Shown: piece after piece, positions 23,542-34,094 of the stretch
Layout: every line of letters begins with the position of its first letter
Numbering within the stretch: the first letter of the stretch is position 1
From: Acanthosepion pharaonis
Lineage: Eukaryota; Mollusca; Cephalopoda; Sepiida; Sepiidae
DNA: 64,000 nucleotides
Reading direction: 5' to 3'
Assembly (NCBI GenBank): GCA_903632075.3
Contig: CAHIKZ030000837.1
Coordinates: 1,187,501 to 1,251,500 of the forward strand
The notes under the pieces: model-generated
Told to the model about the DNA's origin: nothing
Seen by the model: only the letters and a program-made list of their open reading frames with translations
Database searches by the model: none
Position numbers and translations under genes: made by a program

Positions 23542-24611
23542 TGTGAGGTCTCCTCGAAGAGAAGAAAGAAAAGGAAAAAAGAAAAAAATTTTTTTCTTTT
23601 CTTTGAGCAAGATTTTTTAAACCGAGGCTAGTCTAGCCACGCCCACACTGCTGGCGTGAGCGTTAGGCGGAGGTAATCATGTGAAGCAGGAGGGGGAGGC
23701 CTGTTGGCACCCATTGATGGGATAGGTGTGAGATGCCACTGTGAGAGAGAGGGGAAACCCGCTGACACCCTCTGAAGATATGGTGAGATACCAATATGAG
23801 AACAGAAGAAGGTGGGAAGACGGAAGCCTTCAAAAAATGGAAAATAATAAAATTTTCCTGACCGAAAACAAAGAAGTGGATTGTGGGTTTGGAATTATCA
23901 AGGAACCTCAAACCCCGACAAGCCCGCCCCGGTTTTGGTCGGCGTCCATATAAGCAGAGTCGCAGCGAGTGAAAAGCAGTTCAGTTCGAGTTAAGTTCAG
24001 TTCAGTTCAGTTCCAGTTGGGGTTGGAGACAGACAGGCAAGCAGTTGCAGTGAGCTGAAAGCTCTGAAGACCCGCCTCGTAGAAGCTGACTAAGATTCGC
24101 GCAAATTCCGAACTCAACTTCTAGCCAAGAACAATTTATTTTTGAAGAACGACTTAGACTCATACCACCAAAACAAGTTTTACGAATATCGCCTGAAGAC
24201 ACACCAATAACCAGTTTCTTAAAAGAACAAACAACTTAAGATGTTAAGACTCGCCTAACAAACACAAAGTGTCACGAATCCATATAGCGGGTTGGGAAGT
24301 AGACGCAGACTTGTATATAGCAACCATATATAAAATATTGTTATCCTTTTTAAACACAATTGAACTTTTCGAGTTATTATTTTATTTTCTTTGACACATA
24401 CTTGTGCGATATCACCCTTATTCGAAATCGACTTGCAGTACGGCCCGGCGACTGATTGATTTCGTCCGCCTAAGATCAATTCACAACGTGGGTACGTGAG
24501 ACGAAACAGTTACTTCGGTAACCAGACGATGGGGGCGAGCTAGCAACGACAAGGCTGATACCGAATCTAACCAGATTCCCATCCGAATCACCAAAAGGTT
24601 AGGACGTCACA
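23542..24611 (+). mobile_element. Probable long terminal repeat, 1070 bases
   Basis: Ends are TGTGAGGTC and GACGTCACA, reverse complements at 8 of 9 bases. A TATA-like CATATAAGCAG lies at 23948-23958, followed by CAGTTCAGTTCGAG-type short repeats that could hold the transcript start. Directly after the 3' end comes TTTGGTGCTGCGAC, a position and sequence type typical of a primer binding site in animal LTR elements. No target duplication and no second LTR are visible, so boundaries are tentative. Confidence 0.5.
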
Positions 24612-24723
24612 TTTGGTGCTGCGACCAATACCAAGCCATTTGGTCGTCACAGGACAGGATAGCACGACGGACGCGGCCAGGCAGACGTCACATTTGGCGC
24701 AGCGACACCGGGGGGACGTCACA
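24612..24723 (+). mobile_element. Primer-binding-site-like region repeated
   Basis: GACGTCACA followed by TTTGGTGCTGCGAC (24603-24625) recurs as GACGTCACA plus TTTGGCGCAGCGAC (24684-24706), and a third GACGTCACA ends at 24723. This looks like partial tandem copies of an LTR end and primer site. The rest of the element is gone. Confidence 0.5.
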
Positions 24724-25915
24724 ATATTAATATTTTCAAAAACACACAAGAACTGTCCGAAGAAATATACTTCAACTAAATAATTCACCTATACATGTAT
24801 ATAGGTGTCATCAGAGATTATTTGGATAAGATATTACCAAACTGTATACTTGGGAGAGTGGATCCTTAGTCATTTTATCAATTTCCCCTGGGATCACATA
24901 ATAGATTTATATACTTTTTCATAAATTATGGATTTTTGTAGGAGGTAATTTAAGAACATAGTAACAGAAAAGCAGAAACACTTTAGGAATTAATTAAAAA
25001 CGATAGGTTCCGTAATATTTGAAATATGTCAAAATGTTTTTTTGTTTTTTTTTCGGAAAGTTTGTACATTTGGATAGTAAATCTTTGCTCATCTACTGAG
25101 AAATAGAAATATTAACAATTTTTGATTAATTAATTAATTAAAATAATTTGTTTTTATCTTATTTTGGTTTTATAATGTTTTGGGGTTCAAATATTGTAGT
25201 AACTTTGATCACGTATTATGCAGATTGATACATATTATCTGATTACTAGATTGATGGCGAAGAGCTTAGCCATATCAGATGAGGACAGAATAATTTCAGG
25301 GCAATTTAAAATAGTAGACGCTGTTGATTTGCTTATATTAAAAATGCTTGTGATTTTTTTTTTTTTTGTTAAAGTTTTGTCATTGACTGACAGCAACTAG
25401 TTGCCCTTTTCATTATTCCATAATTCTCTTCAACTGGTTAGTGGGGATAAGAATGCAGCCAGAATTTTGCTACACCGTTGTCAGAGATGGCAGTTGTAGT
25501 AATGTTAAGGCTTGGAGCAAGAATACTTATTCGGTATTTGGTGATACTGGAAAGAATCTATTCGAAAATAATGGAGTGTTTTGAGAGCTTATATTTTGGG
25601 GGAGATTATATTTCATTTTTAAGAGAAAATTCTTTAGACAAAATTAGTCTCGTTTATGAAGGTGAAAACTCCAGTTTATATTTTATATCGAAACGCTTTA
25701 AAAGGAAAGGCACACAGTTTTTTTTTTATTTAAAAATTTACAGTTTTACAATTTACATTATTATCGGTCATTTTAGGGTATTTACTTTTATTTTTTTCTT
25801 GATTATTTATTAAATATACCAGATTTTCTGATTAATCAATTTATGAGAAAAGATTATATTAAAAAGTATAATGAGCGTACAGTGTCGGTATTTGGCTGAA
25901 GAGTTTTTATTCTAG
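24724..25915. other. No supported feature; one hammerhead-like hairpin
   Basis: On the minus strand at about 24784-24815, CTGATGA is followed by a strong hairpin (CACCTATA..TATAGGTG) but then AATTA instead of GAAA, so it is not a complete hammerhead. The 111-codon frame at 25478-25813 is hydrophobic and low in complexity and has no domain. Confidence 0.45.
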
Positions 25916-26028
<113 letters not shown>

Positions 26029-26029
26029 C

Positions 26030-27205
26030 AGGTTTTATGTTTTATGGTGGCTAATATATGCAAGGGATACATTGAGCTACGCAATATTATCAGAGAATAA
26101 GTCTCACGCATTAAAGAAGTTTCTCTAATTATGTGGCGAAATAGACCAGTCCTTCAAAGCTAAGAAATCAAGCAAGAAACATTTAAGTGTCGAGTAAACT
26201 TTCACTTATTCAAAGGTGTAATAAAACAAATGAGAAGGGAAGTGACTGTGCTGTGGACTAGATTCAAATTTCTGAATCGATATGTTCATATTGGTATGCA
26301 TTGTTTACGTTGAATTGACTGCTTGCACCAAGGAAAATTTATTTATCGTATGGCGCTTTATTATACGAAAGACAGTAATTTCGGCATTGTATTCTAGGTG
26401 GAAGCGGGAGAGTGAAGATAAGGATAAATCATAGCGACACTTTGGCTAGAAATTCGCCACACGCTGTCTAGAGTCACTGAAGAATCTGGTTGTGGGATGT
26501 CTCTTGACTCTTCAAATTCTTGTGGTGATCTCTGTTTCTTCTTGTGGTTTCGCTTTTATATCCCAAATATAAACAAAAGTATTCTATAAATGCCAGAATT
26601 CTAGACACTCAACTTCTCTTGATCAGTAGTTAGACATTCGGGGCCAGCCTTGCATTTTGTAGCATTTGCTTGTATTGTCAATTTTGTTCTCATTAACAAA
26701 GAATACGCATTACGTTTTGATTGATCTGCGTACTATGAAAATGAAGGAATACATTGTAATACATGAGCCGGTGTTATTTTATTCATTTTGGTTTTCATTG
26801 TATGCTTCAGTTGGAATAAAAAAAAAAGCCGACATTACTTTTTGACTGACCATCGACGTTCGACTGAAAAGAATGAGGGAATTTGGAATTCTGGGAGGTT
26901 TCTGCGCATTTTGATATATTTTGTTTTTCTGTTATTAAACCTGTTACAATTAAAGTGACATTAGTTTTAGATGCCCTTCATATAAATACTACTTATTATT
27001 AATGATTTTTAACATTGTTAGAACCAGCTAAATGCTATAACACCGCCATTTGTGTCTGAAGCTTCTTCTTAGAGTTCATTAATTCTACACACTATGTCCG
27101 CATTTGTATGTCTTTATTAGTTAATACATTCCTTAGTATATATCTTGTAAATTTCTTCGAAAATGAAGTAGAAGTTTTATAAACGAATAAAGTGTCGCTA
27201 ATGAC
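26030..27205. other. No recognisable feature
   Basis: A+T-rich DNA without long frames, repeats or RNA genes that I can recognise. Confidence 0.5.
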
Positions 27206-27208
27206 AGT

Positions 27209-27619
27209 TGTGTTTGTACATAGATCGCCAGTGAGTAAACACAGGCGATCCCATTATGAAATTAAGTAGACCACGTGACCATAGAAGAAACGCATGTAGG
27301 AACAAGCTACGCTTCTAATTGAATGCTATTTATAGTCTATCCCCTATACTATACAGCTCACTAGTTCTACTCTATCCTCTATTACTATACGGACCGCTAT
27401 TCTCTACTCTATTTAGTATACTATTTCTCTATTCAGATTACTATCCTGAATAACTATTCGAGCAAGTTATTATCTATCAAGTAATATTAGTGCGAGTAAT
27501 ATTTGAATGCATCTGACACCAGTATTGTTCAACGGCGTACTGTAGAAGTATCTGCGATTACAAAGTCTCTACTGCAACGATCATTACGAAAAGGACAACG
27601 AGTATTCGTTGACATCACA
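27209..27619. mobile_element. Possible LTR-like block
   Basis: Begins TGTG and ends CACA, is richer in G+C than its flanks, and is followed by AAAAGTGGTAACATA, which could pass for a primer site. It has many CTAT-type short repeats. No target duplication is seen, so this is weak. Confidence 0.25.
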
Positions 27620-28190
27620 AAAAGTGGTAACATAAATGAAGTTATATTTTTCATTCTGCAGTGAATATTTGCCAAGACAAACATAAGGAAAATAAATGCC
27701 TGTTTACTGTGCTACAATTTCATTTAAGAGATAATAAAAACAATATCAAACTAAGGGATGTATTGATTCTCTTCTTGTCTGACAAATGTTTTCAGCTAAA
27801 AGAAGTGATGATGGTAATTAAGGATACGTTTTTTCATGTTTCGGAAATGGGCAATATTTTTTTTCATGTATATATCTAAAATACAACATTCGTGACATTA
27901 TGACAGTCAAAAAGCTGAACATAACATATTCTATCTAACACGATTTTCTTACCAGAGTATATAGCATGATTTAATTTCCCGAGTTCAAACAAGTACATCG
28001 ATGACATCAACCCAAATTTATCTCTCTTTATCTATCTATCTCTGCCTGTTTTTTTTTCTCTCTCAATCTCTCTCTCTCTCTCTCTCTCTCAATCTGTCTG
28101 TTTTTATTTCTCCCTCTTTCTGTCTTTCTTTCTACATTTATCTATCTATTATCATAACTATGTAAATATCGCAGTCTGGTAATCTCTTTC
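27620..28190. other. Unassigned; pyrimidine microsatellite at 28018-28150
   Basis: The frame at 27661-27879 shows no domain. A TCTA/CT-rich simple array covers about 28018-28150. Confidence 0.55.

Positions 28191-28194
<4 letters not shown>

Positions 28195-28254
<60 letters not shown>
28195..28254. repeat. (TA)n microsatellite
   Basis: TA run 30 bases upstream of the 107-base hairpin. Confidence 0.95.
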
Positions 28255-28256
<2 letters not shown>

Positions 28257-28283
28257 CAGCAATTTTTCATTAATGCGTGTTTC

Positions 28284-28390
28284 ATTAAATAATATAGACA
28301 AGTTTTGTCTATTTATTTTAAGTAAGTTCTTTTTATATTGAAAGAAACTTACTTAAAATAAATAGACACAACCTGTCTATATTATTTAAT
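28284..28390. repeat. Near-perfect 107-base inverted repeat
   Basis: Arms 28284-28328 and 28346-28390 are 45 bases each and complementary at 43 positions, with a 17-base spacer whose ends also pair (CTTT with GAAAG). The outer ends read ATTAAATAATATAGAC and GTCTATATTATTTAAT. It could be a tiny inverted-repeat transposon derivative or a fold-back duplication; as RNA it would be a long double-stranded hairpin. No flanking target duplication is evident. Confidence 0.9.
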
Positions 28391-28401
28391 TATGTATTAA
28401 G

Positions 28402-28461
<60 letters not shown>
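28402..28461. repeat. (GATA)n array
   Basis: About 15 GATA units. Confidence 0.95.
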
Positions 28462-28462
<1 letters not shown>

Positions 28463-28619
28463 GATCTTACCTATCTATCTATATATAGTTATTAAATCAT
28501 AATGCCTAGTTCGAATGACAGCTTTGTTATATTCACTTACACAAAAATAACATTGGGAACGCCATGAACTATGCTTCGGCTGTAAATAGAACAGTTATTG
28601 TTGAGCCGTGACAAAAATA

Positions 28620-28622
<3 letters not shown>

Positions 28623-28682
<60 letters not shown>

Positions 28683-28766
28683 TAAATACTAATATTCCAT
28701 GGTCTTAAAATTTATTCCATTGGAATCATAATTTATTCCATCCAAATCATCAAATACAAATTCCAA

Positions 28767-28839
<73 letters not shown>
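28623..28839 (+). repeat. Repeat family R, copy 2, between two (TA)n arrays
   Basis: TA run (28623-28676), then AATACTAATATTCCATGG and CCATTGGAATCATAATTTAT, a partial R copy, then another TA run (28769-28839). Confidence 0.75.
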
Positions 28840-28843
<4 letters not shown>

Positions 28844-28965
28844 AGTGTATATAAATATAAATAAATATATATATGTATAATTATTTATATATTATAAGCG
28901 CTGTACTTATTAGAAAGCGCTCAATATCAGAGATAGAGCTAACATATTTGGTTGGATAGATGTGA
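28840..28965 (-). mobile_element. Body of hammerhead repeat family A, copy 3
   Basis: Nearly identical to 10742-10870: GAAAAGTGTATATAAATATA, ACTTATTAGAAAGCGCTC, GATAGAGCTAACATATTTGG, TTGGATAGATGTGAG. It runs on the minus strand away from its ribozyme at 28966-29009. Confidence 0.8.
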
Positions 28966-29009
28966 GTTTGTGACTCTGGGTTTCACGTTTTAGCGATCGT
29001 CAGACAAAC
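28966..29009 (-). ncRNA. Hammerhead ribozyme motif, family A copy 3
   Basis: On the minus strand: GTTTGT (29004-29009), CTGACGA (28997-29003), stem II CGC..ACG-type hairpin of 12 bases, partly mispaired (28985-28996), GAAA (28981-28984), stem III CCCAGAG, triplet GTC ending at 28972, then ACAAAC (28966-28971). Stem I is a perfect six-base match, GTTTGT with ACAAAC, the best evidence that the family A fold is real. Stem II is weaker than in copy 2. Confidence 0.7.
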
Positions 29010-29014
29010 TGATT

Positions 29015-29039
29015 AATATATATATATATATATATATAT
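29015..29039. repeat. Short (TA)n array
   Basis: Abuts the ribozyme end of family A copy 3, as the longer array abuts copy 1. Confidence 0.9.
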
Positions 29040-29044
29040 CAATT

Positions 29045-29410
29045 CTGAAACATATCAACCATTATTCTCTTTTTTATGCTCATATCCTTAAGATTCCTTT
29101 CATTTGAAAGTGATTTTCACAACTTGACCCATCATTGATATGGGAGTAATAAATGAACTACTTTGATTAATCGATCGCATTGATCAAAAATATTGCCAAA
29201 CTAACATTACTTTCGGATCGGTTTTAATTCGAAAGTCAGATTAAACTCATTGCTTCTTTTAATAGTAGATTAAATTGCCGTGTCTCTTATCTTGCCTCTT
29301 ACATGACTAGTGGGGTTAAGATCAATAGTTTTGAAAGAAAGACATTCAAAAATTGATTCTCAACTTTAGTCTAGTTCAAATTTTATCTCGGTGTTTTAAC
29401 ATACGCGCTA
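29045..29410. other. No recognisable feature
   Basis: A+T-rich without supported elements. Confidence 0.5.
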
Positions 29411-29413
29411 CGT

Positions 29414-29575
29414 CAGCAAAATATTTTGTGTGTATGTATGTGTGTTCGCTTTTTAACTGTATGTAGTCAGCAAAATATTTTGTGTGTATGCATGTGTGTT
29501 CACTTTCTCACAGTATATAGTCAGCAAATTATTTTGTGTGTATGTAGGTGTGTTCGCTTTCTAACTGTATATAGT
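29414..29575 (+). repeat. Minisatellite of three 54-base units
   Basis: Units at 29414-29467, 29468-29521 and 29522-29575 are exactly 54 bases each and about 90 percent identical, starting CAGCAAAATATTTTGTGTG. Because 54 is a multiple of three, one frame stays open through the array and encodes a cysteine- and valine-rich 18-residue repeat. I take the frame as incidental. Confidence 0.95.
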
Positions 29576-29724
29576 ACAGATTTAAAGCAATTATTTCAGG
29601 CCCTAGGCAAAGTGAAATCGCTCAATAAAACCTACGTTATATAAGAATATTTAGCGCAGACGTTAGATTAGAAAGGGATATATAAAAAAAAATAGAAAGA
29701 TAAGTATATATAAATATAATATAA

Positions 29725-29727
<3 letters not shown>

Positions 29728-29794
<67 letters not shown>
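29728..29794. repeat. (TA)n microsatellite with one AA interruption
   Basis: TA run broken near 29757. Confidence 0.95.
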
Positions 29795-29799
<5 letters not shown>

Positions 29800-30859
29800 A
29801 TTCTCAGGATACAGCTTAAACGCTACATAACGCCACAACACATTTAGTAGCATATTGTACCTTTTAACCCCTACAAAGTGCAGTGACAAATGTCATTAAA
29901 ATTAGAAAAGAGCTTCTTTATCAAGGGCCGTTTTTTTTCTGTTTTTGCAGCATTTTTAATAGGAAATGCAATGTATGTTTTCGATACACGTTCTCAATCC
30001 GCGTATATCCTGTCTATTATAGTACAACGACTAAGTGCGTGAAAAATAAAAAAAAGTATAATATATTATGATAAAATTTTTAAATAAATATAAATATGCT
30101 TAACACAAGATATATTTATACAGTTCGCTGCAATACATTAGATATCTACTATATGTGTCACCTGTGTTTATAATAAATGGATAAATATATAAATGCACAT
30201 TGGTTTGTTGAGTTACGTAATTTGAAATAAATGAAAGGAAAAATCAAATACGTAGAATAAAAACCATACATATTATTTTGAAACAGACTACATTTGTTTT
30301 AACTTATTATTCCAAACTTTCACGCAAGGTGTTCACTACGAAGCCAACTGGAACAATAAACCTACATTTTCTGTTTTTAGTATTATTTATTAATTTTCTA
30401 TTCAAAGAATATTTTATGTGAGAAATTTATCATTTAATGTAAAAAAGTAAAAGATATATCTTTTGATATTGAAAAATAATTTATATTCATACCTTAAATC
30501 ATCGATGCTTTTCATTAATTTGTCGCTTCTTCTTTTTGCAGCCATTTTCTAGCATACGCCGAAAAGAACAATAAAACCTCTTTTAAAGTCGTTAGTATTA
30601 ATTATAAATTTTTAATTAAAAATACATTTTATGAAAGAAATTTCTCTTTTAATGAAAAGAAGTAAGACATATATCCATTTAGAACGCAAAATAATTCATT
30701 GTTATACTTTAAATAAGGATATATCTGTATTAAGGAGTATTTGATGCTTTTCATTCGTTAAGGGCTGTACAATTGCTTTCCGCCTCGACAACGAAAGAAA
30801 AAAAAATATATGTACGGCAAACTGATTACTAAGATGAGAATGATGGTAATTATTACAAT

Positions 30860-30860
<1 letters not shown>
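29800..30860. other. Diverged duplication near 30340-30720, otherwise featureless
   Basis: Segments around 30345-30520 and 30545-30720 share ATGTGAGAAATTTATC / ATGAAAGAAATTTCTC and similar flanking blocks (GAACAATAAA.CCT, a TTTTATGAA stretch, AGTAA..ATATAT), suggesting an old tandem duplication of about 200 bases. Confidence 0.5.

Positions 30861-30863
<3 letters not shown>

Positions 30864-30916
<53 letters not shown>
30864..30916. repeat. (TA)n microsatellite
   Basis: Preceded by a short ATA run. Confidence 0.95.
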
Positions 30917-30919
<3 letters not shown>

Positions 30920-31155
30920 CATTTGAATCCATTATATTCATTACCTGCTAATACACTTGGGAAATGTATTTGTCCTCTTCTCTTTCTAGCAATGGGCAAA
31001 TAGCACGACATACTGGGTTCTAGAGCCCTGGATGTCAACTGATCAAGGAGAAGGAAAACTCTGAATTAAAAACCTGCGAAAGGTTGTTTGGGGACCTTGA
31101 AGCTCATAGTGCACAAGGTCTCTGTATTCGGCCCTTATATATGACAATGAGAGAG
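30920..31155. other. No recognisable feature
   Basis: Unique-looking DNA between two TA arrays. Confidence 0.5.
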
Positions 31156-31156
31156 A

Positions 31157-31159
<3 letters not shown>

Positions 31160-31225
<66 letters not shown>
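31160..31225. repeat. (TA)n microsatellite
   Basis: Preceded by a short GA run. Confidence 0.95.
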
Positions 31226-31229
<4 letters not shown>

Positions 31230-31690
31230 CTACTACTTCTCCTTTCTTTAGAGCCCATTATGTAGCTATAACCATCATAATGTTCCTCCAGTTTCTGTAC
31301 TATATTTAAATGAAGATGCCTACTTTCATTTGCCTTGATATATCCATACGAATGCTATAGACGACAAACAATCACCCAAAATATCCATGAGATACCTTTG
31401 GGCGACTTATCGTGTTGTGCGTTGTTGCAAATTTGGGGCTGATAATTTTTCTAGGGTGAAGCACTTCGAGCGGTTTGAGTAAATTTCTTAAGATATTTGG
31501 ATGTGTGTGATGAATTTGTCTTGAACTCAAACTCACAGTGTTAATTGGACTGAATAGTTTCAACAGAATAGAACAACCACGAATATAGCGGGAAGATGAA
31601 TGTAGGTTTAGAAAGAAATGTTTCCAAGTTATTGATCTCTTTAAACGGTGAGCAGGATCGTCTGCACACAAAACTTATCTTTCCCTCCTC
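31230..31690. other. No recognisable feature
   Basis: Frames of up to 99 codons on the minus strand have no recognisable domain. Confidence 0.45.
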
Positions 31691-31695
31691 CTCTT

Positions 31696-31696
<1 letters not shown>

Positions 31697-31774
<78 letters not shown>
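31697..31774. repeat. (CT)n(TA)n compound microsatellite
   Basis: CT run to about 31741, then TA. Confidence 0.95.
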
Positions 31775-31776
<2 letters not shown>

Positions 31777-32100
31777 GCTACAGTTCGAAGTTTGAGGCCA
31801 CACTTGGTCATTTTTTAAATTGTCTAAAACGTAGTTGTTTTGTACTTTAAATAAGAGAAAATTATTATAAATGGTTAGAAAATAGTAAGTCATGTTTTTT
31901 TTTTTATTGGAAATTTTATTATAGTAAAAAGAAAAAGAGCTTTTTTATGATTAAACCCTCGTTAAAACATAGTGCTTTAACATTGATTACTACAGCACAA
32001 TTCTTTTTTCAATGACTCTAAGGTCTCTTTTATTTCATTTTTTTTTACTCATCTGCCAATTTCATCCCATGCTAACCATGTGGTTCAAACTTTTGACCTG

Positions 32101-32101
<1 letters not shown>

Positions 32102-32174
<73 letters not shown>

Positions 32175-32293
32175 ATATATATAAAGAAATAATCATACAA
32201 AGAATAATAAGCAATATTAAAATGATTAATGGCGAAATCCATTGAATGAATATAATCCTCATTAAAATACTGTTAATCCATTGAATATATATA

Positions 32294-32328
<35 letters not shown>
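32102..32328. repeat. Two (TA)n arrays
   Basis: TA runs at 32102-32181 and 32285-32328 separated by about 100 bases of unassigned sequence. Confidence 0.95.
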
Positions 32329-32329
<1 letters not shown>

Positions 32330-32330
<1 letters not shown>

Positions 32331-32895
32331 TTCTCCGTATTCTCTGGGACTTACTTAAAAGCTATGGTCTACAAGCAACTGCCAACAACATTTGACGAAT
32401 TGAAGACAGTTTTATGCTAAATAATTTTAGTGGAGATATTTCGTCGGTTAATGAAAATCTAGAAAAAGAGAGAGTGTAGACCACCATTTTTAAAATTTCA
32501 TTTTGGAAAGGTAAATTTGAACAAATTGTATATCTTATATTTTATCGATTTCAGAACTTTTTACATAAATAAATATTTCTTTCAACCTATAAAATGTGGG
32601 GGATTTTCCCGTCGCCCTCACAGGTAACTGTAATCGCATAATAAATAACATGTTTGAGAGCCAACTGTAGCCCTTAACCCTGCTTAGGCTACAATTGAAC
32701 CTACTGAAGAAGAGACATGATATAACAGGGATGCGCTGAAACAAAATAATGATAAGAATACCATGTTAGCAAAAAGATAGTCTTATGAAATATAAGATCA
32801 CCAACGAAAGACTAAAACCTGAAAGCGACATTTGAAAATTCTGGAACATATATTGGTTAAATAGGTCGCGAGGAACATAGAATTCGCATGTTCTT
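32330..32895. other. No recognisable feature
   Basis: A+T-rich; the 69-codon minus frame at 32535-32744 lacks a recognisable domain. Confidence 0.5.
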
Positions 32896-32899
32896 AATT

Positions 32900-33500
32900 G
32901 ATCATTTTTTATGGTTTATCAACCTTTTGTGGGTTATTTAAAGCCAGAATATTTTTTTTCAGATTGTAAGAAATGTTTGGCGACAATAATGACTTTTATA
33001 TATGTTATAGTGGAACACACCTATTCTATAGTTAACGGACTCTCCCACCTATAATAAGTAGGAGTAGTAAGAGTAAAGAGTCGGTAGGTCGCTCAGTGAG
33101 GTTGGTCAGTCAGTCGATGTCGGACGACCGTCGGATATTAAAGTATCAGCGACCACAACTAGATTTCTCTACGTCATTACCTATTATATCAAGTTCCTAA
33201 CGTTTTGTACGTCGAACCTATTTTAGGACCGACTTAGTACAAATACAAGCCTCCACTGTGAAACCACTCCATAACAATATATGCAAGTCTTACTAAGTAA
33301 CCCATAGCTGGGGAAGATGTGAATTCATAATGTCTCCAATGTTATTTTCCCGTAAATAAATATAACGAATACAACTGAAATAGAAATTCGGCTTTACGAT
33401 TTCAAATTCTAAACCATTATACATTACAGCACCCGCGCATTGAAGGTACCAGGACCTGATGTTTCCAAGCAGTCACCCATCTAACTACTGACTAGGCTTT
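32900..33500 (-). mobile_element. 5S/tRNA-headed SINE copy split by a solo LTR
   Basis: On the minus strand the head at about 33435-33500 reads GCCTAGTCAGTAGTTAGATG then GGTGACTGCTTGG and GGGTGCTGTA, a 5S-like order. Next comes a block similar to the tRNA-like head of other copies (GAATTTGAAATCGTAAAG, around 33390), then the shared tail CCCCAGCTATGGGTTACTTA (about 33298-33317). The distal tail (32915-32997) matches 3245-3310. The 274-base LTR at 33003-33276 interrupts the tail. Confidence 0.6.
33003..33276 (+). mobile_element. Solo LTR with 5-base target site duplication
   Basis: Starts TGTTATAGTGG and ends CCACTCCATAACA, so the termini are imperfect inverted repeats with TG..CA ends. ATATA flanks it at 32998-33002 and 33277-33281. 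The duplicated bases are low in complexity, so the duplication alone is weak, but the termini and the clean interruption of a SINE support it. The ends resemble those of the LTR at 20075-20452. Strand is arbitrary. Confidence 0.75.
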
Positions 33501-33509
33501 AGCATTCAC

Positions 33510-33950
33510 AGGTTATAATCAATGCAAGAGTAGAAAGGAAAATGGCTCGTAATGCGCTTCGTGAATTTTACAAATCGATGACAAAGAAGTGTGATGTTAA
33601 AGTGGGATGGTAACAGAAAATTAACAATGCAAAACTGTAAATATTACAGGCGCTAAGGGAATACAGGGAATATATTTACGAACGATATTCTCGTGTTGTA
33701 AACAATTTAACCTTTTGTAAATCATTTTTAAGTGGAGAACACCTTCTAATTACGTCTAAATATACCATAAAATGTATATTTAGAAAGGTCACGAACATAC
33801 AATTTTAGATTTGGATTAGATGAACTGTACTATAAGAAATGTAATGATTGTAACTTTATTGTTCCGTACATATATATATCCATCTCAGTTTGTTCATATA
33901 TATTGAGCGATCTATTTCAGTCTGCGCATATCTATCAATCTATCTATCTA
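33510..33950. other. No recognisable feature
   Basis: A+T-rich unique-looking DNA. Confidence 0.5.
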
Positions 33951-34089
<139 letters not shown>

Positions 34090-34094
34090 GGGGC

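Noticed and set aside
24784..24815. CTGATGA plus strong hairpin on the minus strand as a hammerhead
   Set aside because: AATTA follows the hairpin instead of GAAA, and no matching stem I flank or triplet is present.
25478..25813. 111-codon plus-strand frame as a gene
   Set aside because: It ends in low-complexity Phe/Ile residues and has no recognisable domain or codon bias.
27209..27619. Confident LTR call
   Set aside because: Only four terminal bases match in inverse orientation and the flanks ACAGT and AAAAG do not form a target duplication, so it is listed only as a weak possibility.
29414..29644. Cysteine-rich repeat protein
   Set aside because: The open frame results from a 54-base minisatellite whose unit length is a multiple of three; no signal peptide or start context supports translation.
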